A stretch of DNA of 11,711 nucleotides from Conidiobolus incongruus B7586 (GCA_000697335.1 JNEM01006137.1:1-11711), one strand, 5' to 3'. Numbered from the stretch's first letter, positions 1-9,474 are shown. Made by a program: numbers and translations. The notes: generated by a model not told the origin, from the sequence alone.

Positions 1-10
1 CTTCCGATCT
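1..10. other. Illumina adapter remnant at contig end
   Basis: The ten bases CTTCCGATCT are identical to the 3' end of the standard Illumina TruSeq adapter. Immediately after them the sequence is serine hydroxymethyltransferase coding sequence, in the middle of a conserved block. The simplest reading is untrimmed adapter on the terminal read of an assembled contig. In the SHMT frame the next triplet (11-13) reads TAA. That is best explained as a junction or terminal-base error, since an amino-acid codon is expected there. This is not biological sequence. Confidence 0.85.
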
Positions 11-13
11 TAA

Positions 14-1318
14 TGGTCTGGTTTAGAACTTATTGCTTCCGAAAACTTCACCTCTGCTGCTGTCATGGAAGCCAACGGATCTGTTTTTACTAACAAGTAC
101 TCTGAAGGTCTTCCTGGTGCCCGTTATTATGGAGGTAATGAAATTGTTGATCAAGTTGAAAATCTTTGCCGCGAACGTGCCTTAAAGGCTTTCCATCTTG
201 ATCCTGCCCAATGGGGCTGTAACGTCCAACCTTACTCTGGTAGTACTGCTAACTTTGCCGCCTTCACCGGTATGATCCAACCCTTTGATCGTGTCATGGG
301 CTTAGATCTTCCCTCTGGTGGTCACTTGACCCATGGTTACCAAACTGACAAGAAGAAGATCTCTTCTTCCTCCATTTATTTCCAATCTATGCCCTATCAA
401 GTTGACAATGAAACTGGTTACATTGATTATGATCGTTTAGAACAGAATGCCGCCTTATTCCGTCCCAAGATTTTGATTTGTGGCGCCTCAGCCTACCCCC
501 GTGACTTTGACTTCCCTCGCTTGCGTAAGATTGCTGACAACCACGGTGCTTACCTTTTGTGTGATATGGCTCACATCTCTGGCTTAGTTGCCGCCCAAGA
601 AATTTCTAATCCTTTTGAATACTGTGATGTAGTCACCACCACTACTCACAAGACTCTCAGAGGCCCTCGTGCTGGTATCATTTTCTTCCGTAAGGGTGAC
701 GATGATAAGCACAAGACCCTCGAATCCAGAATCAACCAAGCTGTCTTCCCCTCTTGTCAAGGTGGCCCCCACAATCACACCATTGCTGCTATCGCCGTTG
801 CCTTAAAGCAAGCTGCCAGTCCCGAATTCAAGCAATATGCTCAGCAAGTCAAACGCAATGCTCTCAAATTATCTGATGAACTTACCAAGCGTGGTTACAA
901 GATCGTCACTGGCGGTACTGAAAATCATCTTGTCCTCTGGGATTTACGTCCTCAGAAATTGACTGGTTCCAAATTGGAAAAGGTTTGTGATTTACTCAAT
1001 ATCACCATCAATAAGAACGCTGTTCATGGAGATGTTTCTGCCCTCTCTCCTGGTGGTGTACGCTTGGGTGCTTCTTCCTTAACCTCTAGATCTTTCTCTG
1101 AAGAAGACTTTGTCAAGGTTGCCGATTTCTTAGATCGCGCCGTCAAGATTGCTCTCGATGTGCAATCCAAGGCCGCTTCCAAATTGATGAAGGACTTCGT
1201 TGTTGCTCTTCAAGGAAACACCGAAATTGAAGCCCTTCGCAAAGAAGTCATAGAATATGCTCACACTTTCCCTATGCCTGGTTTCGATCCTTCTCAAATT
1301 AAGCTTCCCTCCAACTAG
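14..1318 (+). CDS. SHMT: Serine hydroxymethyltransferase (5'-truncated by contig end)
   Basis: This PLP enzyme interconverts serine plus tetrahydrofolate with glycine plus 5,10-methylene-tetrahydrofolate and feeds one-carbon units to nucleotide and methionine synthesis. The reading frame is open from base 14 through the conserved block [12 protein letters not shown], so the true start lies off the contig; ATG 65 is internal. Visible family motifs are [32 protein letters not shown] (the PLP-contacting Asp is codon 563-565), [14 protein letters not shown] with the Schiff-base Lys at 650-652, QGGPHNHT and PGGVRLG. The C-terminal FPMPGF resembles eukaryotic SHMTs. There are 434 codons present, so about 35-50 N-terminal residues are missing compared with typical fungal enzymes. 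Whether it is the cytosolic or mitochondrial isoform cannot be decided without that N-terminus. No intron occurs in the visible part. Codons are strongly biased towards C-ending or preferred forms (ATC, GTC, ACC, AAG), unlike the neighbouring genes, which suggests high expression. Confidence 0.97.
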   Translation, partial: WSGLELIASENFTSAAVMEANGSVFTNKYSEGLPGARYYGGNEIVDQVENLCRERALKAFHLDPAQWGCNVQPYSGSTANFAAFTGMIQPFDRVMGLDLPSGGHLTHGYQTDKKKISSSSIYFQSMPYQVDNETGYIDYDRLEQNAALFRPKILICGASAYPRDFDFPRLRKIADNHGAYLLCDMAHISGLVAAQEISNPFEYCDVVTTTTHKTLRGPRAGIIFFRKGDDDKHKTLESRINQAVFPSCQGGPHNHTIAAIAVALKQAASPEFKQYAQQVKRNALKLSDELTKRGYKIVTGGTENHLVLWDLRPQKLTGSKLEKVCDLLNITINKNAVHGDVSALSPGGVRLGASSLTSRSFSEEDFVKVADFLDRAVKIALDVQSKAASKLMKDFVVALQGNTEIEALRKEVIEYAHTFPMPGFDPSQIKLPSN

Positions 1319-1358
1319 ATCATTCATATTAGATAAGTGTTAAATAGTAAAACAATGA

Positions 1359-1364
1359 AATAAA
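1359..1364 (+). terminator. Possible SHMT polyadenylation signal AATAAA
   Basis: An AATAAA hexamer lies about 40 nt after the SHMT stop codon, at a plausible distance for 3'-end formation. The surrounding DNA is very AT-rich, so a chance match is quite possible. Confidence 0.3.
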
Positions 1365-1545
1365 CTTTAAAAATTAATTCATATATTATATTACTCCATA
1401 ATTTGAATAATATTAGTATGACTGATATTATATATATTATATAATTGTATCTATATTAATGAGACATATTATTTAAATTGCAAATAACAATTCAATCTAA
1501 TCAATAATTTTAAGGTTGGTGATGTAATTGGGTTAAAAATTAGAA

Positions 1546-1558
1546 TTGTCCCGGACAA
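1546..1558. repeat. Palindrome TTGTCC-C-GGACAA
   Basis: Perfect 6-bp inverted arms around a single C, inside a patch (about 1510-1570) that is visibly richer in G/C than the surrounding DNA. A second, weaker inverted pair encloses it: GGTTG at 1514-1518 and CAACC at 1556-1560. It could be a transcription-factor half-site pair or a hairpin. It lies about 230 bp after the SHMT stop and 1.1 kb before PMS1, so no target gene is obvious. Confidence 0.3.
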
Positions 1559-1714
1559 CCAAGGATTCATTCAATTTGAACACTTATTCGCATACATTCA
1601 AAGAATTCACATACTAAACAATTGGTTAATAGTCACATTTGATTATTTTAGTTTTATTTTATGATTAATATCCACCTTGTATTACCATACGTATAAATTT
1701 TATAAAATCTATAG

Positions 1715-1730
1715 GGTCAACATATTGACC
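1715..1730. repeat. Inverted repeat GGTCAA-CATA-TTGACC
   Basis: Perfect 6-bp arms with a 4-nt spacer. The shape fits a dimeric DNA-binding-protein site, but no function is assigned and it is far from any start codon. Confidence 0.25.
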
Positions 1731-1814
1731 TCAAATCTAAAGTATTAAGTACTAGTTATATTTTGATAAACTCTCAATAGAATAATGAATTTTATTTAAA
1801 AAATTTAAATTAAT

Positions 1815-1833
1815 CACTTGATTAAATTAAGTG
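1815..1833. repeat. 19-nt imperfect palindrome CACTTGATT/AATTAAGTG
   Basis: Nine-bp arms around a single A, with one G-T wobble when folded as RNA. Mostly A/T, so it may be a by-product of base composition. Confidence 0.2.
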
Positions 1834-2687
1834 AGGCACTTATATAATAAATTTAATATGATTCAAAGCTTATATATATTATTTTTATATAAAACAGCTT
1901 TTACTTGGTTGATCCGCCTATAATATCCACTTTAAATTATATGTAAATTTGAGTTATTAATTAATTTGGATATTGATTCAGTAATAAGATTAAACTTTTA
2001 AATAATTCTTGTTGATTGAAAATTTTAAAAAGATATGTTTATTTTAAAAATAAATTTGTATACAATATTAAACAATAATAATAATTGTAATTACTCTAAT
2101 TTAAAAATCAAATCATTTTTTAAGGAAATTATAAAAAAGTTTATCATTTAATATAATTAATATATTCAAATATAAAATTATAATTAAATAGGTATGTATG
2201 AGTGATCAAGTACACTAAAACTTGTGATAATAATATAATGTATGTTTCATTATTCATGTCCGGTAAAATTATAATTCAATATATTGACATTGAAACTGAA
2301 TGCTAAGATACCCGTATATGTATGTATTATAACCATTAAAATCATAAAATATAAGTTCATATTTGAATTATTTTTATATTATATATCATGGTGTCTAAAT
2401 TAAAAATTAATTAAATAATTTGAATATTTATGAGATAAATGAAACATTTTTGAAAAATAAAGAAACTATAATATGTATTTCATATTGATTAAAATTTGTT
2501 TGATTATTTTAATATTGTCATAATCTCAAAATTCATATTAGAAATATTTTATAAAATGAATAAAATATGATTATTAATTTAAAAAATTATTAGTAATAGA
2601 ATCCCATAAACGTAATTTAATTAATCTCGTGTTTAAATTAATTTACCACGTATTACTTTCGTCTAAAATATACGATCAAATGATAAA

Positions 2688-5517
2688 ATGGTGTTGAATA
2701 AATTGAATAATCAATCAATAGCAAAACTTTGTTCAGATCAAGTAGTATTAGACTTAAGCTCTATTGTTAAGGAACTTGTAGAAAATGCCCTCGATGCAGG
2801 TGCTACTCAAATTGGTAAATAATTTTTTCGTGAATCGTGCACATAGTTCAATTTAATTTGTTATAGATGTCAAACTTGGAAATCAAGGCTTGGATTTCAT
2901 TGAAGTTTCTGACAATGGAAAGGGGATGTCTGCTGAAGACCTTGCTTTTGCTGGTATATCTGATCATAATATTTGATTTCGGTATGCTGACATTATTTTT
3001 TAGGTAAAAAGTATTACACATCCAAACTTATTGATTTTGAGGATTTGGAAAACGTTAATACTTATGGATTTCGAGGGGAAGCGCTTAGTTCAATATGCTC
3101 CCTGGCTAAGGTCACTATCACCACCAATTGTGATCCTAACAATTCAAAGGGGATTTATGTTGAGTTAGACGAGAATGGTGATATTACTGATAAGTCAGTT
3201 ATAGCTAGACAAGTATATATTACTATTCTTAGATTAGTTACTCAATCACTAAGCATTTTTGATAGCTTGGCTCATCGGTTAAAGTTTCTAATGTATTCCA
3301 TCGATTGCCAGTCAGACAGAAAGAGATGCAAAGGAATATTAAAAAAGAGTATAACAAACTTGTACACACACTTCAAGCGTTAGCTTTGGTGCAAACTAAA
3401 GTCAAATTCTCTTTATCTCAAACGGTTTCTAAAGGGTCAGTATTATTTTGAATGGTTTAAATTTCACTCAATGTAATTATATGAATAGGGGAGCAAAGAT
3501 GCTTTTTAAGACCCCAGGGAATGGCTCTAGCATGGATCATATTACTAGTGTTTTAGGAAATCAGCTACTGCCATTGATATCCCCTTTTCATCTTGATCTG
3601 AGCATAGAAAAACACAAGATCAATATTAATGGGTATATATCTAAACCTATAGCTGGGTGTGGCCGTTCTACAGGAACTTTGCAATTCTTGTCTATTCAAT
3701 CCAGACCATGCAACATTCCCAAAGTATTTTGTGTTAATTTCTTCTTTCAGTTCTATATATTAACACTGTTTTAGATTCAAAAAGTTTTTAATGAAATATA
3801 TAAATCAATCAACCCGCATCAATATCCATTTATTGTTGCCAATATTTCATGTCCACCAAGTAAATATAGAATATTGATTATTATTCTTAAATTACTTATA
3901 TTTTTTGTTATGCTTACCTTAGATATATACGATGTGAATGTAACTCCTGATAAAAGAACCATATTCTTACATCATGAAAATAAAATATTGGATGAAATTA
4001 AGGTAACCTTAAAGTTTAAATCAAAGCAATCAATAACCATTTCTTTAGAATAATCTCCCATTTATCCTTAATGATCTGAACTCAGAAATATCTATAAAAG
4101 TTTCCAATATTCAACCTGGAAACAAGATAAATTCTCAATTAAAACAGCGACTCATTTCTCAAATATCCGAAATGAATATCCAAGCTCAAGTGGATCCCAA
4201 GGATGACAAGGATACTTCAGCCAAGCCAACGAGCTTCACTAATAATCCCATTTCAATAAAAACAAAATCTATAGCTCAGCAATTTAGCATTATTGATGAT
4301 TCAAAACAAACTTGCTCAGATTCAGTCCCAAAAACGCAGATAAAATCAAGAGAAAACAGTGTATCTAAAACCATTGATGTTAATCCTGTCAGAATTATTG
4401 ATCCAGAACCTGTGAATCAAGTTCAATCCAGTACACGAAATTTGAAACGAATGGTAGATATCATTGATGACGATTCTTTACCAGTCTCTAAAATTCAAGT
4501 ACCATTTAATACTTTATCCCCTCCTAAACCGCCAGTTGTTCATATCACAACAATATTTCCAAAACGAGATCCTTTGAAAAACACCTCTCCCACTAAAATT
4601 TTAAAAAATCAAGATGATCATCCAACTTTAAATATCCCTAAAAAGCCAGTTCTCAGTTGGGACTACCAAGACCTAGAAGAGGATATGTCAGTGGAGCCTA
4701 GCAATGGAGCGGAATTAGATCACAGAGTAGGAGTTAATGTTCAAAATGATAGTAACACGATAGAGGAAAATTTGCAGCACTCTTTGACGATTCAAAAGGC
4801 GGATTTTGAACACATGAAAATTATTGGACAATTTAATCATGGTTTTATCATTGTCCAGCTCCAGCATCATTTATTTATCGTTGATCAACATGCTTCGGAT
4901 GAAAAATATACCTTTGAAACACTTCAAGAAACTTCCACATTCAAGCCTCAACCCCTGATCCGCCCAAAACTCATGCATCTATCTATCCAAGATGAAATTG
5001 TCGCCATTGATCAGAAAGATCACCTCGAAGCCAATGGGTTCAAATTCGATATAGACTACTCATCTTCCCCTGGAAATCGTATTCAACTGACTTCTTTTCC
5101 TGATTCAAAGGGCGTTATATTTGATGAATCAGGTAAGTGTAATCAATTGCTCTAAAATTAGCATTTCCACTCATGGTTTAATAGACTTTATGGATCTAAT
5201 CCACCGACTCTCTCATCACCCTCATCCCAGCGTTCGATGTCAGAAAGTATATGATCTTTTAGCTAGTAGAGCATGCAGAGCAGCTGTTATGATTGGTGAT
5301 CCACTTGATTATTATACAATGGTTAAAGTAAGTTTTAGTCTGATAAATATTTGTTTAGTGGTACTGAATTGATTGATTAGATTGTAAGAAATATGGGTCA
5401 GATTCAATTTCCCTGGGTAATGATTATACTATTCAATGATAATATCGTGAACTAACCCAAGTTTAGAATTGCCCACATGGTAGGCCTACCATTCGTCATT
5501 TATACAGATTATCTTAA
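2688..5517 (+). CDS. PMS1: PMS1 (PMS2-type) MutL mismatch-repair endonuclease, 11 exons
   Basis: Partner of MLH1 in MutL-alpha, which nicks the new strand after mismatch recognition. Exons: 2688-2814, 2867-2953, 3004-3212, 3266-3435, 3489-3723, 3775-3859, 3923-4002, 4049-5132, 5185-5327, 5381-5416, 5467-5517; they total 2307 nt (768 aa plus stop) and the frame closes at every junction. The start is forced by an in-frame TAA at 2664-2666. The N-terminal GHKL ATPase has [12 protein letters not shown] (catalytic Glu29, Asn33), SDNGKGM (57-63), GFRGEALSS (93-101) and DVNVTPDKR (308-316). A polar, low-complexity linker (about 350-590) follows. The C-terminal domain has the endonuclease motif [12 protein letters not shown] (610-621), the clamp-binding-type motif QPLIRP (632-637), ACR (722-724) and CPHGR (754-758). 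These make it PMS1/PMS2-type and not MLH1. It is somewhat shorter than yeast or human homologues, mainly in the linker. Departures from the family are SDQVV for SGQVV and KYYTSK for the usual KHxTSK. No truncation is visible. Confidence 0.93.
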
Positions 5518-5548
5518 TTTTATAATTAAAAAATAATAAATGAACTTT

Positions 5549-5611
5549 CAGGAGTCGAAACCTCTGATAATGTGTAAGAATGGCTGCTCCCAGTCCTGAG
5601 TTTTATAACCG
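5549..5611 (-). other. GC-rich islet with degenerate tRNA-like features
   Basis: Bases 5549-5599 contain 25 G/C out of 51, against almost pure A/T on either side. On the minus strand, in order, there is a D-arm-like CTCAGGACTGGGAG, an anticodon-loop-like CTTACAC (would read UAC, Val) and a B-box-like GTTTCGACTCC (10 of 11 matches to GGTTCGANTCC). The anticodon, T and acceptor stems do not pair, so this is not a working tRNA. It may be a decayed tRNA, a tRNA-derived fragment or chance. On the plus strand it also contains TGATAA and CTGA spaced like snoRNA C/D boxes, and a 21-codon ORF beginning MAAPSPEF (5580-5645). None of these readings is convincing. Confidence 0.25.
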
Positions 5612-5922
5612 AATTCTATTAATGAACAAGGGAAATAATAATTAATTATCATAAATTGTATAGGCTGACTTTATTATATTAGTATATATATAATTTATCA
5701 ACAATAAATAAAAATATTATCGATAAAAGATCAAGTAATGGCGAAATCAATATTTTGGGATTATTTATGTAGTTTATTAAATGATCTATATTTAATACAA
5801 TTAGTTTAATCAAATTTTAAACTATAAGTTTTAATTGATTAATGAAATGTAAGTTAATCCCATAATTTCAAAAAGGATAAAAGAATATGACGGTTGATTT
5901 AATACCAAAAAATATTACATAA

Positions 5923-5927
5923 CCAAT
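5923..5927 (+). promoter_or_regulatory. CCAAT box upstream of KAP104
   Basis: CCAAT in the context ATAACCAATTG, 73 nt before the KAP104 start codon. It pairs with a reverse-orientation copy at 5972-5976. CCAAT boxes bind the HAP/CBC complex in fungi. The assignment rests on motif and position only. Confidence 0.3.
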
Positions 5928-5971
5928 TGATAAACTATTTAATCATAAACCGATATTTTAATCCCCTTTTA

Positions 5972-5976
5972 ATTGG
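5972..5976 (-). promoter_or_regulatory. Reverse CCAAT box upstream of KAP104
   Basis: ATTGG on the plus strand (CAGCCAATT on the minus strand), 24 nt before the KAP104 ATG. This may fall inside the 5' UTR. It is the second CCAAT element within 80 nt of the start. Confidence 0.25.
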
Positions 5977-5999
5977 CTGAATAATTTCAATTTTTAATT

Positions 6000-8885
6000 A
6001 TGGATTGGCAACCTCAGCCTGATGGTTTACAACAAATTTTAGAGATTTTAAGAAATGGTCAAAGTATTGATAATAAAGTACAAGCTGAAAATAGAGAGGT
6101 AATAAATACTTAGATCAAAAAAACTCAATTTATTTATGTAATATTAGAGATTAGCTGTTTTAGCTGACCATCAAGACTTTCCAAACTATTTATTGCATGT
6201 CACTATTTTTTCACCTAATGAAGATATAATTATCCGCAAGATGGCTGCCCTCGTTCTGAAATCTAGCTTATCTCGAATTATGCCTAAATTGCCACCTGCC
6301 AATGTTGAGTACATTAAAAAAGCTCTTGTTCAGGGTTTAAGTGATAGTGACAAGGGTATTCGCGATGTATGTGGTACTGTTATCAGTAATTTATTATACT
6401 TGGGAGGTTTGAAAGTCTGGCCAGAGCTAATATCAGGTTTAGTTCAATTCTTAGATGTTCAAAACTATGAAACTGTTGAAGTAATTTTTTTTCTATAATT
6501 TAGAAATTTCAATATTTTAATTCAAAATATTTTAGGGTGCTTTAAGAACTTTAGATAAAATATGCGAAGATCACGGCAAAGAATTGGAGCAAGATATCAA
6601 TGGAACAGTTCCTGCTCATCTTGTTTTTCCTAAATTTTTAACCTTAATGGACTCGTCTGATGAAACTCTCTCATTATTAGCTTTATCCTGTATATCGAAT
6701 CTGCTCATTTCCAACTGCCCTTCGTTCAATAATTATGTTGAAGCTATCAGGGCCAATCTTTTCAAGAAAGCTGACCACACAAACCCTGAAGTGAGGAAAT
6801 TAGTTTGTAAATCTTTAATTTCCTTATTAGAATTGCGCCCTGATACATTAATGTCTGAGTTGAATAATCTGATCCAGTATATGATCCATTGTACCAAGAG
6901 CGATGATGACTATGTTGCATTGGAAGCTTGCGAATTTTGGATGGCTGTAGCTGATTTGGAAGATGTCTCTCAGCATATTCCCCCTTATTTACCTGTAATC
7001 ATACCTACACTTCTTGAAAGAATGGTCTATAGCGAAGAAGAAATCTTTGCTCTTGGAGGTGATGAAGATGATGCAGATGTTCCTGACGAAGCTAAAGACA
7101 TTAAGCCTCATCATCATCACTCTAAACTTCACAGTCATCAGCACATTCCCAATACTGAAGATGACAATGACAAATCTAGATCGGAACATAAGGATGGCAT
7201 GAATGATGACGATGACGATGATGACTATGACGATGACGATGATGATGACGATAGAAATGAGTGGAATATCCGTAAATGTGCTGCTGCATCTTTGGATCTG
7301 TTTTCCCACAAATTCGAAGCTGCCATCCTCCCACCTTTATTCCCACTTCTTCAGTCAGCATTACAAAGTCAAGACTGGAAGGTTTGTGAAAGTGGCATTC
7401 TTGCTTTGGGTGCCATTGCTGAGGGCTGTTATGAAGGAGTCGAATCCCATCTTCCCGAATTGATTCCCCTTTTATTGCAAAATCTCCAAAATCGTCAACG
7501 CCTTATTCGCTCCATCTCTTGCTGGACTTTAAGTCGATATGTTCCTTTTATGATCAAAGTTGCTACTCCAGAACACCTTGAGCTCTATATGACTCCTGTT
7601 CTCCAGTCCTTATTAAATGCCATATTGGATAATAGCAAAAAGGTCCAAGAAACTGCTTGCAGCGCCTTTTCTGTTTTGGCTGAATCTGCTCGTAGTTTGT
7701 TAGAGCCTTATCTCGATCCTATTGTGAATACTCTCTCTACTGCTTTAGGAAAATATCAGAGAAAAAATATGGCTATCCTCTATGATTCCATTGGAACCTT
7801 AACTGATGCAGTTGGTAAAGCAATCAACCAACCTCGCTATTTAGACTTATTCATGCCCAGATTAATGAATACCTTCACTTCTCAGCACGATGAAGATAGA
7901 GATGCCTTGCCTTTGTGTGAATGTTTTGGATATATTTGCACTGGTTTACAGGATGGCATTTTGCCCTATGCACCAGTTTTATTCGAAAAGAGCTTTAGAA
8001 TTGTCAGTGACATCTTAATGACCGAACAGCTTTTCTTGGCAGGCCAGATTCAGGAATCTCCTGACAAGGAATTTTTGGTTGGCTACTTGGATCTTTTAAG
8101 TAGTTTAGCTCAAGCACTTGGACCTCAATGTGAGCCTCTTTTAGCCAATTATGCCAATAACATTCCTCAGATCGTCATGGCAAGTATGGCTGATAATTAT
8201 GCAGATGTTAGACAATCTGCTTATGCTGTTCTCGGAGACTTTGCAGTACCTGCAGGTACTATTTTGGAGCCTCATATGAATGATATCTTGACCAAGTTAG
8301 TAACTGAGATTACCCCTGAGAATCCCTTCCCCAATGTATGTAACAATGCTATTTGGTCTCTTGGTGAGCTTTCATTAGTGTGGGGTAACAAGGTTACTCC
8401 CTATGTTGCTCCCATCGCTGAAAGATTAATTAGAATGTTGTTGATTCCCTCCACAATTCGTACTATTGCTGAAAATTGTGCTATTACTTTGGGGCGACTT
8501 GGTGTTGGCAGTCCTGAAATTATTGCCCCCCATTTGGAACACTTCTCTGAGCCTTGGTTCCGTATTTTGCGATATGTCACCGATAACGAAGAAAAGGCTT
8601 CTGCCTTCCGAGGAATGCTCCAGATGATTCAACTCAATCCCACTGGTTTGACAAAATCATTTGTTTTCTTCTGTGATGCAGTTGTCAATTATCAGAATCC
8701 AGGACCTTTCTTAGATGACTATTTCAAAAAGGTATTGTTTTTTATTCAATTCAATTTCTTTTTGCTAACTATTTGTTTAGATTTTAGAAGGCTATAAAAC
8801 AATGGTTGGTCCCAACTGGGATGGCTATTTCTCTACGTTTCCCGAAACCATCAAAAACCCATTGATCGCTCGTTATGGATTATAA
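6000..8885 (+). CDS. KAP104: Transportin / Kap104 (importin-beta2) nuclear import receptor, 4 exons
   Basis: Karyopherin that carries PY-NLS cargo (mRNA-binding proteins) through the nuclear pore and releases it when RanGTP binds. Exons: 6000-6098, 6148-6480, 6536-8731, 8781-8885; total 2733 nt, 910 aa plus stop, close to yeast Kap104 and human TNPO1. All three introns are phase 0 (49, 55, 49 nt). An in-frame TAA at 5982-5984 fixes the start. HEAT repeats run the whole length. PY-NLS pocket residues known from human Kap-beta2 are kept: the EWNIRKCAAASLD segment (387-398), ESGILAL, RSISCWTLSR with Trp474 (human W460) and NNAIW with Trp751 (human W730). The acidic H8 loop (about 318-386) is unusual: a His-rich stretch (336-350) precedes a run of 7 Asp, Tyr and 8 Asp (368-383). 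The C-terminus ILEGYK...ARYGL matches the family end. It appears intact. Confidence 0.95.
7205..7252 (+). repeat. GAY-codon (poly-Asp) trinucleotide tract in KAP104
   Basis: Sixteen codons, all GAT or GAC apart from one TAT, encode DDDDDDDYDDDDDDDD inside the H8 acidic loop. GAT and GAC are interspersed, so this is not a pure microsatellite; selection on the acidic protein run is a likely reason it persists. The tract gives rise to spurious open frames on both strands. Confidence 0.8.
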
Positions 8886-9413
8886 TTGAGTTTATTCATA
8901 TTTTCCTAATTCATTCATCAGCTTTCTGTAAAATTTATGATTTCATATTAAAAACATATAACTTGTTCAATTATTAAATCAATAGTTTTAACTATTTTAT
9001 TAATGATTATATTTATTTTGAATAATTTATATATCTAATATAATAATTGAATCATTTATTTTTCTTATGCTAAGAAAGCATATAGTTTGATAGAAATAGT
9101 TTTCATTTATAATTTTAATAAACAAAATATTATTATTTTAATTATTATTCTAAGCTTTTGAATATAAATAAAAATAATCATGGACTAATAAAATCGAACT
9201 GATAGTGCATCAATATTAATTTTAACAATCAATATATAGTTAATTATCTTTCGAGCGTATTTTACTATAATTTAATATTTGATAGTATTTTTAAATTTAT
9301 TTTCTTTAAATTAATTTTTAGTAATGAATATATTCTGAAAATTACCCAGAATAAATATGAAACTATTTCTTGGTAAATAGTAAATAACAATCAATAATCC
9401 ACTTTTAATAAAT

Positions 9414-9419
9414 GCCAAG
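9414..9419 (+). promoter_or_regulatory. Candidate PacC/Rim101 site (GCCAAG)
   Basis: Matches the fungal PacC consensus GCCARG exactly, 101 nt before the start of the PalC-like gene. I found no other copy on either strand in the non-coding DNA of this window. It is notable because so GC-rich a hexamer is rare in this sequence and the downstream gene belongs to the pathway that activates PacC. A single hexamer remains weak evidence. Confidence 0.35.
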
Positions 9420-9474
9420 TTTTTTTTACAATAAACCCATATATTAAAAGAGATAAATTTATTTATTATAAAAT

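Larger units (their letters stand above)
1319..2687. other. AT-rich intergenic region, SHMT to PMS1
   Basis: About 1.37 kb with no supportable gene on either strand. It is dominated by A/T runs with stops in all frames. It contains the SHMT 3' flank, a locally GC-richer patch around 1510-1570, a few short inverted repeats (listed separately) and, at its right end, the PMS1 promoter. I could not pick out a convincing promoter element. Small exons or non-coding RNAs could be hidden here. Confidence 0.7.
5518..5999. other. Intergenic region, PMS1 to KAP104
   Basis: About 480 nt of AT-rich DNA with one clearly GC-richer islet right after PMS1 (5549-5611, listed separately). An AATAAA at 5535-5540 lies 17 nt after the PMS1 stop and may serve in polyadenylation. 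The last 80 nt hold two CCAAT-type boxes before KAP104. No protein-coding gene is supportable. Confidence 0.6.

Noticed and set aside
584-778. Open frame on the minus strand inside SHMT
   Set aside because: It lies antisense to a strongly conserved coding region and has no recognisable motifs. It follows from SHMT codon bias.
1902-1918. TACTTGGTTGATCCGCC resembles the 5' end of nuclear 18S rRNA
   Set aside because: The similarity covers only about 17 nt, with one mismatch and one gap, then stops. No further SSU rRNA follows, so it is probably chance.
1319-2687. Transposon, organellar insertion or centromere-like segment in the long AT-rich spacer
   Set aside because: I saw no terminal repeats, target-site duplications, transposase-like frames or recognisable organellar genes. 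Base composition alone does not support such a call.
3724-3750. An earlier CAG acceptor for PMS1 intron 5
   Set aside because: Using it puts an in-frame stop at 3772-3774 and breaks the conserved sequence. The TAG at 3772-3774 continues the family similarity exactly.
2688-5517. MLH1 as the identity of the MutL-family gene
   Set aside because: The metal-binding endonuclease motif and the CPHGR end are PMS1/PMS2 features. The MLH1-type FERC C-terminus is absent.
5580-5645. 21-codon ORF beginning MAAPSPEF after PMS1
   Set aside because: It is too short to judge, has no splice donor to extend it and no recognisable family. Mentioned only as part of the GC-rich islet.
6989-7463. Several overlapping open frames on both strands around the KAP104 Asp tract, with repetitive Ile/Val-, His- or Met/Thr-rich products
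   Set aside because: They are other-frame readings of the GAT/GAC repeat and flanking KAP104 sequence. The KAP104 frame has clear homology throughout.
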